From Noviherbaspirillum cavernae (lineage in GTDB: Bacteria; Pseudomonadota; Gammaproteobacteria; Burkholderiales; Burkholderiaceae_D), in the NCBI RefSeq assembly GCF_003590875.1, contig NZ_QYUN01000003.1, positions 663,116 to 727,115 of the forward strand: DNA of 64,000 nucleotides. Reading direction: 5' to 3'. The notes beneath the pieces were generated by a model. That model saw only the letters and a program-made list of their open reading frames with translations, was not told the DNA's origin and ran no database searches. Below are positions 8,240 through 17,472 of this stretch, piece after piece. A program made the position numbers and the translations under genes. Each line of letters opens with the position of its first letter. The stretch's first letter is position 1.

Positions 8240-9376
8240 ATGAACAAGAAATACATTTTGGGAGGCATGCTGATGAGCGCTGCCGCATTCGGCCACGCGC
8301 AAACAGCCAGCAACGTCACGGTCTACGGCCTGGTCGACACCGGCGTGGAACACGTCACGAACGTGGCCACCGGCGGCGGCAACACCGGCTCGCTGACCCG
8401 CATGCCGACCAACACCGGCAACTTCCCGTCGCGCATCGGCTTTCGCGGCACGGAAGACCTGGGCGCAGGCCTGAAGGCAGTGTTCACGCTGGAAAACGGT
8501 TTCGGCCCTGACACCGGTGGCCTGAACCAGGGTGGTCGTCTGTTCGGCCGTCAGGCTTTCGTCGGTCTGTCCGGCGACTGGGGTACTGTCAGCGTCGGTC
8601 GCCAGTACACCATGCTGTTCTGGGGCACGCTGGACGCCGATATTCTCGGCAGCAACGTCTTCGGTTCCGGTTCGCTCGACTCCTATCTGCCGAACGCCCG
8701 CGCCGATAACTCCATCGCTTACCGCGGCACGTTCAGCGGCTTCACCGTTGGCGCAACCTACAGCCTCGGCCGTGATGCGACCAATGTTGCTGTAGCGAAT
8801 CCGGCTGCCAATAACTGCGCCGGCGAAAACGCAGCCGACTCGAAGCAGTGCCGTGAATATTCGGCATTGCTGAAGTACGATGCGCCGACCTGGGGCGCGC
8901 TGGTGGCGTATGACCGCAAGTACGGCGGCAGCACCGGTAACGGCACCACGATTGGCCCGACATTCGACGGCCTGACTAACAGCGGCCTTACCGACACCCG
9001 CACCACCGTCAACGGCTACGTCAAGCTGGGTCAGGCGAAGGTCGGCGGCGGCGTGATCCTGCGCAAGAACGAAGGCAGCGCGACGCCGAAGTCCAACCTG
9101 TACTTTGTCGGCGCAGCCTACTCGATCACTCCGGCATTCGTGGTCGACGGCGAAGTGTACCGTCTGGACACGAAGGACAGCCCGAACGACTCGAACCTGT
9201 TCGCAGTGCGCGGCACCTACAACTTCTCCAAGCGTACGGCAGCCTATGTCACCGCAGGCCGCATCAACAACAGCGGTGCAGCGACGACCTCCGTCAGCAG
9301 CGGCGCACCTGGCAGCAACTCGCTCCCAGGCGGTTCGCAGACCGGCCTGATGGTCGGCATGCGCCACGCGTTCTGA
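8240..9376 (+). CDS. Outer-membrane porin, Gram-negative (Bpo/OmpC-like) type
   Basis: 378 residues. An N-terminal Sec signal ends in F-G-H-A-Q, then the mature protein opens with S-N-V-T-V-Y-G-L-V-D-T-G-V-E, the hallmark of betaproteobacterial general porins. The sequence alternates short beta strands and Gly/Asn-rich turns and ends in a terminal aromatic residue (G-M-R-H-A-F), the BAM recognition signal. It forms a trimeric diffusion channel. The start is supported by AGGAGAA upstream. It has its own promoter and terminator, so it is a separate unit, though it may supply outer-membrane entry for the substrate of the preceding ABC transporter. Confidence 0.92.
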   Translation: MNKKYILGGMLMSAAAFGHAQTASNVTVYGLVDTGVEHVTNVATGGGNTGSLTRMPTNTGNFPSRIGFRGTEDLGAGLKAVFTLENGFGPDTGGLNQGGRLFGRQAFVGLSGDWGTVSVGRQYTMLFWGTLDADILGSNVFGSGSLDSYLPNARADNSIAYRGTFSGFTVGATYSLGRDATNVAVANPAANNCAGENAADSKQCREYSALLKYDAPTWGALVAYDRKYGGSTGNGTTIGPTFDGLTNSGLTDTRTTVNGYVKLGQAKVGGGVILRKNEGSATPKSNLYFVGAAYSITPAFVVDGEVYRLDTKDSPNDSNLFAVRGTYNFSKRTAAYVTAGRINNSGAATTSVSSGAPGSNSLPGGSQTGLMVGMRHAF

Positions 9377-9410
9377 TGCAGTTGTAATCTGAAGTATCGA
9401 GCTTGATACA

Positions 9411-9446
9411 GCCTCCCGTTCCTGGAACGGGAGGCTGTTTTTTTTT
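9411..9446 (+). terminator. Rho-independent terminator of the porin gene
   Basis: Perfect 11-bp stem GCCTCCCGTTC / GAACGGGAGGC around a CTG loop, followed by a nine-T run. One of the clearest terminators in the window. Confidence 0.9.
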
Positions 9447-9458
9447 GATGGCGGGAAT

Positions 9459-9665
9459 TCACTCCAGCCGGATTTCGCCGTCGAACGTGACGCTGAACTG
9501 AAGCGCCGCGATCTCCAGCGTCATCTTTGCAGGCATGGTTTCGGTGCCGTCGAGCACGTGTTCAGCCATGGCCTTCGCCACGGCGCGCTCGATCTCGCGC
9601 TGCGAACTGACGCCGACCAGTTTCAGGAACTTGCGGATGCTGATGTTGAAAGTCTCTTCGTTCAT
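9459..9665 (-). CDS. DUF6494 family small protein
   Basis: 68 residues. The start M-N-E-E-T-F-N-I-S-I-R-K-F-L-K and the following S-Q-R-E-I-E-x-A-V motif match the small DUF6494 family, which has no established function. GGAGAG lies a suitable distance before the ATG. It follows folE on the same strand after a 125-bp gap that contains a G/C-rich palindromic stretch (about 9740-9770), so it may be transcribed separately. Cytoplasmic, no membrane segment. Confidence 0.8.
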   Translation of the reverse strand: MNEETFNISIRKFLKLVGVSSQREIERAVAKAMAEHVLDGTETMPAKMTLEIAALQFSVTFDGEIRLE

Positions 9666-9790
9666 GGAACTCTCCTTTCGAACAGCAAGGCAGGGCAGGC
9701 ATGCGCAATCGCGTTCTCATGCTTGCCGCCACGGCATCACGCTGCGCCCGTTCCCCTTGTGGGAGAGGGAACAGGCAGATGACGCCGGGT

Positions 9791-10411
9791 TCAGCCTACC
9801 GCACTGGTACGGCTGATCATTGCCAAAAACTCTTCCCGCGTCGACAGATTCTCGCGGAATGCGCCCAGCATGCGGCTCGTGACCATCGCCACGCCGGGCT
9901 TGTGCACGCCGCGCGTGGTCATGCATTGATGTGAAGCCTCGATCACGACGGCGACGCCGTTCGGCTGCAGGATTTCATTGAGCGTATCCGCGATCTGCGC
10001 AGTCATCTTTTCCTGGATCTGCAGGCGCTTGGCATACACCTCGACCAGCCGCGCCAGCTTGGAAATGCCGACCACGCGGTGCGCCGGCATGTAGGCGATG
10101 TGCGCCTTGCCGATGATGGGCACCATGTGGTGCTCGCAATGGCTTTCGAAGCGGATGTCGGTCAGCACGATCATCTCGTCGTAGCCCTCGACCTCGGAGA
10201 AGGTGCGCGCCAGGATCTGCGAGGGCTCGTCCTTGTAGCCAGCGAAGAATTCCTCATAGGAACGAACCACGCGCGACGGCGTGTCCAGCAATCCTTCGCG
10301 CATCGGATCGTCGCCCGCCCAGCGGATCAGGGTGCGCACTGCGGCTTCGGCTTCCTCGCGGGATGGGCGGGCGGCGAAGTCTGCCAAGTCTGTTTTGTGA
10401 GATGAATTCAT
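9791..10411 (-). CDS. folE: GTP cyclohydrolase I
   Basis: 206 residues. Converts GTP to dihydroneopterin triphosphate, the first step of folate biosynthesis. The zinc ligands C92 and H95 in S-H-C-E-H-H, and C163 in C-M-T-T-R-G-V-H-K, are all present, as is the F-E-S-H-C-E-H catalytic core. I choose the ATG at 10411, with GGA 7 nt upstream, over a TTG four codons earlier (10423). Homodecameric cytoplasmic enzyme by family knowledge. It is divergent from the lipoprotein at 10664. Confidence 0.95.
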   Translation of the reverse strand: MNSSHKTDLADFAARPSREEAEAAVRTLIRWAGDDPMREGLLDTPSRVVRSYEEFFAGYKDEPSQILARTFSEVEGYDEMIVLTDIRFESHCEHHMVPIIGKAHIAYMPAHRVVGISKLARLVEVYAKRLQIQEKMTAQIADTLNEILQPNGVAVVIEASHQCMTTRGVHKPGVAMVTSRMLGAFRENLSTREEFLAMISRTSAVG

Positions 10412-10606
10412 GGGTTTTTCCAAAAGCGATGGGTCAATCCGACAGTGTAAATCAGTGCATGAAATCCTGCGTGAGGCGGATCAGTCCGGGACTCGGTGCG
10501 TGACTGTGAAATTTCATCGAAAGCACCCTTGAACTGCGCAGTTTTTGCTACTCATACCTCGAATGGGTGATGGAATTCGTGATTTGCCTGAATTACTCTT
10601 TGGAAA

Positions 10607-10624
10607 AATTGTCATTCGACAATT
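10607..10624. promoter_or_regulatory. Short inverted repeat upstream of the lipoprotein gene
   Basis: Perfect 7-bp repeat AATTGTC / GACAATT with a 4-nt centre, 40 bp before the lipoprotein start in the folE/lipoprotein divergent region. It could be an operator or a small mRNA hairpin; nothing further supports either. Confidence 0.25.
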
Positions 10625-10663
10625 GATTGCCAAAACAACTCCAACTCCCAGAGAGGAAAAACC

Positions 10664-12703
10664 ATGCAAGGGAATTCAACGAAAACGCAACTGGCCGCAG
10701 CTGTCAGCCTGGTTGCATTGCTGCTGTCGGGATGTGGATCGTCCGGCGATTCTTCCACGCCCGCGCCGTCATCCAAGGCGGCAGTTACCCAGATCAGCGG
10801 GACGGCCGCGACCGGCGCGCCGTTTTCCGGTGCCGCCATCAGCATCATTGACAAGACCGGTGCGGTGGTCGGGCAGGCCACTTCCAACAGCGACGGCAGC
10901 TATTCCGTCACCTTGTCGGCCGGCGCGGCCGCGCCGTTTGTGATCCAGGCTGTGCGCGACGACCAGACACTGATCAGCGTCGTGCCGGATTCCGCGACCG
11001 CAACCGTGAACATCACCCCGATCACCAACCTGATCGCGTCGCGCCTGTCGACATCGGGCGACCCGGCCAAACTCGCTGCCGAACTGCAAGCCAATCCCGG
11101 CTTGCTCGACCCGGTCAAGGTCAATGCCAAGGTGGATGAAATCGTTGCCCTGCTCAAACCCTTGCTCGACGCCGTCGGCGCAACGGTCAATCCGCTGACC
11201 GGAAAATTCGCGGCGGACGGCACCGGTACCGACCGCGTGCTGGATTCGCTGTCGATCAGGATCACGCCGGACAGTGCGACAACGGCGAATATCGAGGTAT
11301 CGATCAAGCAGGCGGGCGCGGAAGGCGAACAGCCTCCGGTGGTGCAGTTCACGAGTGCGACAGCAACGCCGCCTACTCTGCCGGCGGTCACCGCGAGCAA
11401 CCTGGTGCCGAGCGGCACAGCGGTATTGATCGCGGACCTGATGCAGCGCCTGACCGCCTGTTTTGCATTGCCTGTGGGTGAGCGCACCGATACACCCGAC
11501 GCTGCTGCAACGGCCGCCAACGTCACGGCTCCCGCCTGCAGGTCGCTTTTTGTGGACAATGATCCCGCGACCTTCAAAACTAACGGGAAGGTGATCGGCT
11601 ACAGTGGCATCGGCAATGGCAACCACGGCAGCAACATCAACTATGCGTTCACCGGGATATTCCGCAACGGCGCAACCGGAGTCTTGTTTGACCGTGGCAG
11701 TTACGACTTCACACGCGGCAACGGCGATCTGGTCATCAGTTACCGCAATGTCGACAGTTTGGGCGGCGTACAGAATCAGGCATTGGTGGCCCGGCTATCG
11801 ACTGCGGACAACAAGCTGAAGATCACCGGCAATAATTATGCATATGATGGTGGCGTCGATGCATATATGCAGCTGCGCACCTTCATCAATCAGCCGTCAT
11901 CGGACTACTACAGCACCGGCTACAACTTCAGCATTCCGAACAACGGTCTGTTCGAAAAGGTTGTGGTCACCTCGCCCAAGGGTGAAGTCCTCACCTTGCT
12001 GCCAAGCATCGGCGCGAATTTGCTGAACCTGGAAAAAGGCGGTGTCTCCTTGGGCACCAGCTTCTACCGTGTCCGCAGTGTCTACGCCGACAGCGCCAAT
12101 TCCGGCAACCCTGCCAATGCCGACACCAAACTTGCATTCAGCGCGACGCCGATGACGGATGCGGAACTGGCCTCCTATCCGCAGCAGAGTTCATGGAAGT
12201 TCGAGTACTACCTGAAGAGCGCCCCCGGCGTGCTGGCGGCGACGCAGCATTACCGGACCCGTGCGCGCGCGTTGACGATCGCCGAGTTCAGAACGCAAGG
12301 CCTGGCAAACCTGACAGACGAGGTCATCGGAGAGTTGAAGGCCGACACCGCTGTCTCGGGGGTATTGAATCTGCCCTTTGTCGAAGGCGGACCCGCGGAC
12401 CTCGACTGGGATGTGCCGGCTGGTGCGCTGGCGCCTACCACGATCAAGATTTTCGGTCGCGGGCCGTTGATCAACGGTGTGCGTGAGATGTTTGACGACA
12501 GCGTGGCGGTCAACTCCAGCAAGCGCAACGCCATCATCCCCTGCACCAAGCAGACGCCCGCCGATACGCATTGCACGACAAGCAACGGCGTGACCGACTT
12601 TGCAGCGGGCGGCTTCCTGAACGGCTTCATGTTGAACGGGCGCGATCCGGTCGGCCGTGAAATCAGCCATTTCTACGCGACATACAAACTCGTCTTGCCG
12701 TAA
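10664..12703 (+). CDS. Large lipoprotein with carboxypeptidase regulatory-like domain
   Basis: 679 residues. A signal sequence ends in the lipobox L-L-S-G-C with C24 as the lipidated residue, so it is anchored to the outer (or inner) membrane. A Ser/Pro-rich linker is followed by a short Ig-like segment (G-T-A-A-T-G-A-P-F-S-G-A, then N-S-D-G-S-Y-S-V-T-L at about 45-90) that resembles carboxypeptidase-regulatory/cna-B-like modules. The remaining ~550 residues contain several cysteines and no motif I recognise. GAGAGG precedes the ATG. It stands alone with its own terminator. Function unknown; a surface or cell-envelope role is likely. Confidence 0.75.
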   Translation: MQGNSTKTQLAAAVSLVALLLSGCGSSGDSSTPAPSSKAAVTQISGTAATGAPFSGAAISIIDKTGAVVGQATSNSDGSYSVTLSAGAAAPFVIQAVRDDQTLISVVPDSATATVNITPITNLIASRLSTSGDPAKLAAELQANPGLLDPVKVNAKVDEIVALLKPLLDAVGATVNPLTGKFAADGTGTDRVLDSLSIRITPDSATTANIEVSIKQAGAEGEQPPVVQFTSATATPPTLPAVTASNLVPSGTAVLIADLMQRLTACFALPVGERTDTPDAAATAANVTAPACRSLFVDNDPATFKTNGKVIGYSGIGNGNHGSNINYAFTGIFRNGATGVLFDRGSYDFTRGNGDLVISYRNVDSLGGVQNQALVARLSTADNKLKITGNNYAYDGGVDAYMQLRTFINQPSSDYYSTGYNFSIPNNGLFEKVVVTSPKGEVLTLLPSIGANLLNLEKGGVSLGTSFYRVRSVYADSANSGNPANADTKLAFSATPMTDAELASYPQQSSWKFEYYLKSAPGVLAATQHYRTRARALTIAEFRTQGLANLTDEVIGELKADTAVSGVLNLPFVEGGPADLDWDVPAGALAPTTIKIFGRGPLINGVREMFDDSVAVNSSKRNAIIPCTKQTPADTHCTTSNGVTDFAAGGFLNGFMLNGRDPVGREISHFYATYKLVLP

Positions 12704-12762
12704 GGGCAGATGGATTGCCGCAGGGTGCAAATGCACCTTGCGCGCAAGAAAGCTTCACACGA

Positions 12763-12788
12763 AGCGCCTCCATGCGAGGCGCTTTTTC
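12763..12788 (+). terminator. Rho-independent terminator of the lipoprotein gene
   Basis: Stem AGCGCCTC / GAGGCGCT with a CATGC loop, followed by TTTTTC. Confidence 0.8.
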
Positions 12789-13230
12789 ATGCGTCTGCGG
12801 ATTTCGTACTTATTTCTTGTAGTCATCGTGTTGTGGACGGTCAATTCGTGAGCGTCACCAATCTCTGCATGCTCTGCTCCATGACCGACGATCATGTCTT
12901 GCTGGTCGAGGCCATGCTGCAGAAATTCGATATCGCGAACATGCGCCCGCATGCCTGCAAACCCGGCACGGGTGACGAAGCTTGTGAACAGTTGTTGCGC
13001 AAGGCCCGTCGCTCGACGACATGCGTGCTTTTCTTCCGATGAACTCGACAAGCTGGAAGCCGGTCAGGCGCGACGGGTCTTCCGGGAACAGACGCTGGCA
13101 AGGAATCCTCGCCTTCGACAGGTGAGTGTCACGCATCGCGCAAGTCGCATGCGTTCACATGCTTGCATCACAGCCGCGCGTCGTCGCCCCACAGCTGATG
13201 CATGTTGAAGCGGATCGCGGCACGTTCCCC
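12789..13230. other. Region without an intact gene, possible decayed coding sequence
   Basis: No intact gene is recognisable. On the + strand the reading C-E-Q-L-L-R-K-A-R-R-S-T-T-C-V-L-F-F stops near 13042, and a protein-like continuation (D-E-L-D-K-L-E-A-G-Q-A-R-R-V-F) appears in another frame from about 13035. This looks like a frameshifted remnant, but no family could be assigned. It adjoins the HD-GYP stump, so the whole stretch 12800-13840 may be a zone of gene decay. Confidence 0.3.
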
Positions 13231-13692
13231 TCACAGCACTTCGCGCACCGCATTGAGCGGCACCGAGGTGTCGCGCCGGATCGGGAAGGACAGCGGCGCG
13301 CCGCGTGGGCCGACCAGCGCATGCACGACGGGCGTGGTCGTGGTTTTTCCCCTCGATGTCACCACGCCGATTTCACCGTTCTCCAACCGCACGAAGGTGC
13401 CGGTGGGATAGGTGCCGAACTCGCGCACGAAGCAGGCGGCCAAAGCCGGATCGACGTCTTTCTTGTGAACCAGCAAGACATTGTGGATCGCGGCGTTGGG
13501 CAGCAGCGATTTGCGGTAATCGCGCGTCGATACGGACGCGCAATAGCGGTCGGCCACGGCGAGAATCTTCGCGTTGGCGCTGGTGGCCGCGCCGGGCCTG
13601 GCGTTCGGATAGCCGCTGCCGTCTTCGTTCTCGTGATGCTCAAGCACGCATTCGAGCCAGTCGGCATCGGTTATGCCGGCCTGCCGCGCCAT
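13231..13692 (-). pseudogene. HD-GYP domain protein remnant (C-terminal part only)
   Basis: The conserved part reads from M-A-R-Q-A-G-I-T-D through L-E-H-H-E-N-E-D-G-S-G-Y-P-N, then A-K-I-L-A-V-A-D-R-Y, which is the second half of an HD-GYP cyclic-di-GMP phosphodiesterase domain, and on to a family-type C-terminus. The first half of the domain, including the HD metal-binding motif, is absent: upstream codons in frame (to 13839) show no resemblance. Family members are typically over 350 residues; about 150 remain. I infer a truncated, inactive gene. Its position just before the Tad pilus locus suggests it once served a c-di-GMP function near it. Confidence 0.7.
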
Positions 13693-13879
13693 TAGTTGTT
13701 CTATGAAAAGTATTCCCGATCGCCTTCGCAAGCCGCACAGATGCGGGCTTGCGTGACAAATGTCCCGAATTTCATCAATCGCGCATAGTCGATTTGTCCT
13801 GCCTGGCAGGCGGTGAAACAGGAGTTCGGTACTACGCATTAAGGGAGCTAAGGCCCATGTGCCGGAGGTGTTGCATTTT

Positions 13880-13885
13880 TATAAT
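13880..13885 (+). promoter_or_regulatory. Possible -10 box of the Tad pilus operon
   Basis: TATAAT inside an A+T-rich patch, 110 bp before the prepilin peptidase start and beyond the decayed HD-GYP gene. No good -35 hexamer lies 16-18 nt upstream, so this could need an activator or be fortuitous. Confidence 0.25.
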
Positions 13886-13994
13886 TAATTCACCCAATCA
13901 AGCATTGCCGCCCGGTTAGAGCGGATGCGATCGCCAGAGAGTAAGTCGCTCGATACAGAGCTTCAGTTCCAGCCAGGAAAGACCGAGGGGAACC

Positions 13995-14579
13995 ATGCAA
14001 GAGATACATTCGCTACTGCAGCTTCTTGTCATGCTCGTCGCAGACCCGCGCACGGCCATCCTGTTTGCGCTGCTCATCATTGCCGCGGTCAGCGACTACC
14101 GCACCTATCGGATTCCGAACTGGCTGACGATGGCTGGCGCGGCTTTCGCCCTGCTCTACAGCGCGTTCGTGCCGTTCTCGCCGGAATACGGTTTCCTGTG
14201 GTCGCTCGGCGGCCTGGCGCTCGGCTTTGTCATCACCGTGCCGCTGTATGCGCTGCGCGCGATGGGGGCGGGGGACGTCAAACTGATCGCGATGGTTGGC
14301 GCGTTCCTCGGCGTCTCGGATACGTTGTACGCAATCGTTTGCACCTTCATCGCGGGCGGCGTCGCCGCCATCGGATATGCCCTGTTTCATCGAGCGACCG
14401 GACGCATGCTTGCCAATGTCAAGAGCGCCGCCGGGTATCTGATGTTCTCGGCCGCCGCAGGCATCAAGCCGCAGGCGCAGATGGCGGCAGACAAGTCGAT
14501 CGGAAAAATCCCGTACGCCATCAGCATCGCCGTCGGCACCATCGGCTATGTCGTGGCGAAGCAGCTGGGCTACATGTAG
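13995..14579 (+). CDS. tadV: Tad/Flp pilus prepilin peptidase (A24 family)
   Basis: 194 residues with about six membrane spans. The two catalytic aspartates of A24 peptidases are visible: D34 in A-V-S-D-Y-R-T-Y-R-I-P-N and D94 in G91-A-G-D94-V-K-L. It lacks the N-terminal methyltransferase domain of PilD, as is typical for TadV/CpaA. It processes Flp prepilins after glycine in the inner membrane. First gene of the pilus operon, on the + strand, 39 bp before cpaB. An AGGGGAACC motif precedes the ATG. Confidence 0.9.
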   Translation: MQEIHSLLQLLVMLVADPRTAILFALLIIAAVSDYRTYRIPNWLTMAGAAFALLYSAFVPFSPEYGFLWSLGGLALGFVITVPLYALRAMGAGDVKLIAMVGAFLGVSDTLYAIVCTFIAGGVAAIGYALFHRATGRMLANVKSAAGYLMFSAAAGIKPQAQMAADKSIGKIPYAISIAVGTIGYVVAKQLGYM

Positions 14580-14618
14580 ATCGCAATACCAACCCTTGCA
14601 AACCTCGACAGGTCGGAC

Positions 14619-15461
14619 ATGAAAAACATCAAAGCAATCGTCTTGCTGTTCCTCGCCGTCGTGATCGGCCTGGCAGCCGCGGTGTATGCCGCAGGATGGG
14701 TCTCGCAACAAGGCGGCATCGCATCCAACAAGGTCGTCGTTGCCGCGGTCGATATCGAGCTTGGCAGCAAGGTCACCCCGCAGATGCTGTCGACGGTGGA
14801 CTGGCCCAGCGGGGCCATGCCGCCCGGCGCGTTCAAGGATGTCAAGGAATTGCAGGACCGCGTGGTGAAGGCAAGCATTCTGCGCGGCGAAGCTGTCCTC
14901 GAAGGCAAGCTCGCACCGGCAGGCACGCAGGGCGGTCTGTCGGCGGTGATCGCCGAAGGAAAGCGGGCCATGACGGTGCGCGTCAACGACGTGGTGGGCG
15001 TGGCCGGATTTGCCCTGCCCGGCAACCATGTCGACGTGATGCTCAATACGCAGCAGGACAAGGACGGCAAGGATGGCGAGGCCAGGCAGATCAGCAAGAC
15101 GGTGCTGGAAAACGTGCTGGTGCTCGCGGTGGCGCAGGAGGCCAGCCGCGACGAAACCAAGCCGAAGGTCGTCAATGCGGTCACGCTTGAACTGTCGCTG
15201 GAGGATTCCGAAAAGCTCGACCTGGCCCGCAACGTCGGCACGCTGTCGCTGGTGCTGCGTAACCAGATCGACAAGAAGTCGGTAAAGACCGCAGGCGTCA
15301 CCAAGAAGCAGCTGTTCGGCGAAGCGCCGGTGAAGATCGCGGACAAGCCGAAGCCGGTAGCCGCCAGGCCCGCCATTGCGCGCAGCAAGCCGGTGGAACT
15401 GCCGCCGGCGCAATGTGTCGAGGTCATCCAGCATGGCACGCGGGCGCTCAACTGTTTCTAA
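14619..15461 (+). CDS. cpaB: Flp pilus assembly protein CpaB/RcpC
   Basis: 280 residues. One N-terminal membrane anchor (about 5-25), then a SAF-type domain (V-V-V-A-A-V-D-I-E-L-G-S-K-V-T-P-Q-M-L) and the RcpC/CpaB C-terminal region with the G-F-A-L-P-G-N-H-V-D-V-M-L motif. Family members are periplasmic and work with the outer-membrane secretin. AGGTCGG precedes the ATG and cpaC follows after 24 bp. Confidence 0.9.
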   Translation: MKNIKAIVLLFLAVVIGLAAAVYAAGWVSQQGGIASNKVVVAAVDIELGSKVTPQMLSTVDWPSGAMPPGAFKDVKELQDRVVKASILRGEAVLEGKLAPAGTQGGLSAVIAEGKRAMTVRVNDVVGVAGFALPGNHVDVMLNTQQDKDGKDGEARQISKTVLENVLVLAVAQEASRDETKPKVVNAVTLELSLEDSEKLDLARNVGTLSLVLRNQIDKKSVKTAGVTKKQLFGEAPVKIADKPKPVAARPAIARSKPVELPPAQCVEVIQHGTRALNCF

Positions 15462-15485
15462 CCATCGTCGTCAGGGAGCGTTCAC

Positions 15486-17045
15486 ATGCAAAATAAAACC
15501 ATAACGATCATGATGCTTGCCGGACTGGCGCTTGGCAGCCAGGCATACGCGCAGACAAAGCCGGCCGCAGGCCAGCAGCCTGCGCCGGCACCGTCCTTGA
15601 AGCCGTGCACATCGGTGACCGTCGATCCGGCAACCAATGTCACTCTCGGCAAATCGTCGGTGGTGAAACTCAGCACGCCGGTATCCCGCATGGTGGTCGG
15701 CGGCATCGGGTCGAGCCGTGCCGGGAGACCGGCCGATGGCCGCAATCCGCAGCCTGGCGTTCCCGGCGCGCCGCCAGCGGGCGCGGCGCAGCAAGGTGGC
15801 GACAGCGTCGCCGATGTCGACATCACCCTGCTCAGCCCCACGGAGCTTTTCGTGCTGGGCAAGAAATCCGGTTCCATGAATCTGGTCCTGCAAGGCAACG
15901 ACGGGCGCTGCGTCGTCAAGGACATCATCGTCACCATCGACCCCGGCACGCTGCAGGCGAAACTCGCCGAGCTGATGCCGGAAGAAAAGGACATCAGGAT
16001 CAAGGGCGCGGAAAACGCGATCGTATTGACCGGCAAGGTCAGCGACGCGCTCAAGCTCGATGACGTGGTCACGCTGGCCTCGGCCTACGGCGACGGCAAG
16101 AAGGTCGTCAACATGCTGCGCGTGACGACGCCGCAGCAGGTCATGCTGGAGGTGAAGATCGCCGAAGTCAGCAAGAAGCTGCTCGACCGGTTCGGCCTCG
16201 ATTACTCGCGTGCCTACACGTCGGCCGACGGACTGACCTCGCGCATCATCTCGGGCATCATCGGCGGCGGCTCCGCCGTGTTCGGGCAATTCAGTCCCAA
16301 CATCAGCGGCGGTGCCATCACCGGCAATGCCGCCAGCGCCGTCAGCGGCACCTCGGCGGCGGCGATTGCCAATCTCAGCACCACGTCGCGCGGCGCCACG
16401 CTGTTCGGCATCGACGCGCAAAAGCAGGACGGCCTGATCCGCGTGCTGGCGGAACCCAACATCATGGCCATCAGCGGGCAATCGGCCAGCTTCCTGTCCG
16501 GCGGCAAGATCTTCATCCCTGTGGCACAGAGCAACAGTGGCGGCGGCACCGTCATGACGCTGGAGGAAAAGGAATTCGGCGTCGGCCTGAAGTTCACGCC
16601 GACCGTGCTGGACGGCACGCGCATCAATCTCAAGCTGGTGTCCGAAGCGTCCGAACTGTCGCAAACCGGCTCACCCTTCACCACGGTCAACGGCGTCACC
16701 TCGGTATTGCCTTCCATCGCCACGCGCCGCGTCGATACCACCGTGCAGCTCAACGACGGCCAGAGCTTCGCGGTCGCCGGTCTCGTCAAGAACAACGTCA
16801 CCGAAACCATCAATAGCTTTCCCGGCGTCGGCGAGGTGCCCGTCGTCGGCGCGCTGTTCCGCTCCACCGAGTTTCAGAAGGATCAGACGGAACTCCTGTT
16901 CGTGATCACGCCGCGCCTCGTCAAGCCGGTCAGCGCGGACATCACGCTGCCGACCGACAACCACATCGTGCCCGGACGCGCCGACGCGATCTTCATGGGC
17001 AAGTCCGAGGGTGCGCCCGAGGCGCTTGCGCCAGCCAACAAATAA
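15486..17045 (+). CDS. cpaC: Flp pilus outer-membrane secretin CpaC/RcpA
   Basis: 519 residues. Sec signal ending in S-Q-A-Y-A-Q, a Pro-rich linker, a pilus-secretin N-domain, then a BON-like module (about residues 160-215) and the secretin domain with V-M-L-E-V-K-I-A-E-V, V-L-A-E-P-N-I-M-A-I-S-G and the closing V-P-V-V-G-A-L-F-R-S-T-E-F-Q-K-D-Q-T-E-L-L-F motif split over the last 100 residues. It forms the multimeric outer-membrane gate of the pilus. The start has GGGAG 7 nt upstream. A small lipoprotein gene follows after 12 bp and may encode its partner. Confidence 0.93.
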   Translation: MQNKTITIMMLAGLALGSQAYAQTKPAAGQQPAPAPSLKPCTSVTVDPATNVTLGKSSVVKLSTPVSRMVVGGIGSSRAGRPADGRNPQPGVPGAPPAGAAQQGGDSVADVDITLLSPTELFVLGKKSGSMNLVLQGNDGRCVVKDIIVTIDPGTLQAKLAELMPEEKDIRIKGAENAIVLTGKVSDALKLDDVVTLASAYGDGKKVVNMLRVTTPQQVMLEVKIAEVSKKLLDRFGLDYSRAYTSADGLTSRIISGIIGGGSAVFGQFSPNISGGAITGNAASAVSGTSAAAIANLSTTSRGATLFGIDAQKQDGLIRVLAEPNIMAISGQSASFLSGGKIFIPVAQSNSGGGTVMTLEEKEFGVGLKFTPTVLDGTRINLKLVSEASELSQTGSPFTTVNGVTSVLPSIATRRVDTTVQLNDGQSFAVAGLVKNNVTETINSFPGVGEVPVVGALFRSTEFQKDQTELLFVITPRLVKPVSADITLPTDNHIVPGRADAIFMGKSEGAPEALAPANK

Positions 17046-17057
17046 GCGGAGGACATG

Positions 17058-17330
17058 ATGAAAAAACTCTCCATTGCGCTCATGCCGGTGCTGCTCGCGG
17101 GCTGCGCCTCCAGTGCGACGCCCAACTACGACGCCCGCTTCGGTGACGCCGTGCGCGAGGCGCGGCAGCGCATGACGATCAACCAGGACGCCGGCAAGAA
17201 TGCCGACCCCGTCGCCGGCATGGACGGCAAGGCAGCCAGAGATGCGGCGGTGCTCTATCAGAAAACGTTCACCGCACCGCCGCCGGTGGTGAATGTCATC
17301 AATATCGGCGGAGGGGTTGGCAGCAAGTAG
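17058..17330 (+). CDS. Small lipoprotein of the Tad locus
   Basis: 90 residues. Signal peptide with lipobox L-L-A-G-C near residue 15. The mature part has a charged R-E-A-R-Q-R-M-T-I-N-Q-D-A-G segment and ends P-P-P-V-V-N-V-I-N-I-G-G-G. I choose the second of two adjacent ATGs (17058), since GGAGG ends 5 nt before it and only 2 nt before the first. Position after the secretin gene suggests a pilotin or CpaD/RcpB-like role, but no sequence motif proves this. No larger cpaD/rcpB gene is present in the locus. Confidence 0.75.
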   Translation: MKKLSIALMPVLLAGCASSATPNYDARFGDAVREARQRMTINQDAGKNADPVAGMDGKAARDAAVLYQKTFTAPPPVVNVINIGGGVGSK

Positions 17331-17472
17331 CGTCGGGATGGTGTGCAGACCGGATTCATCGCCGGCGCGGAATCAGAGGTTACCTGCTTTGGCAGGAAGT
17401 CGTGGAAGGGCAGTACCCGTGAAGCAGCAATGCAGTCTATGCGGTTCAACAATCATCATGAAAGGAAACAAA

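Noticed and set aside
13925..15190. 421-codon plus-strand frame across tadV and cpaB
   Set aside because: Different frame from both recognised genes, no similarity, very Arg-rich.
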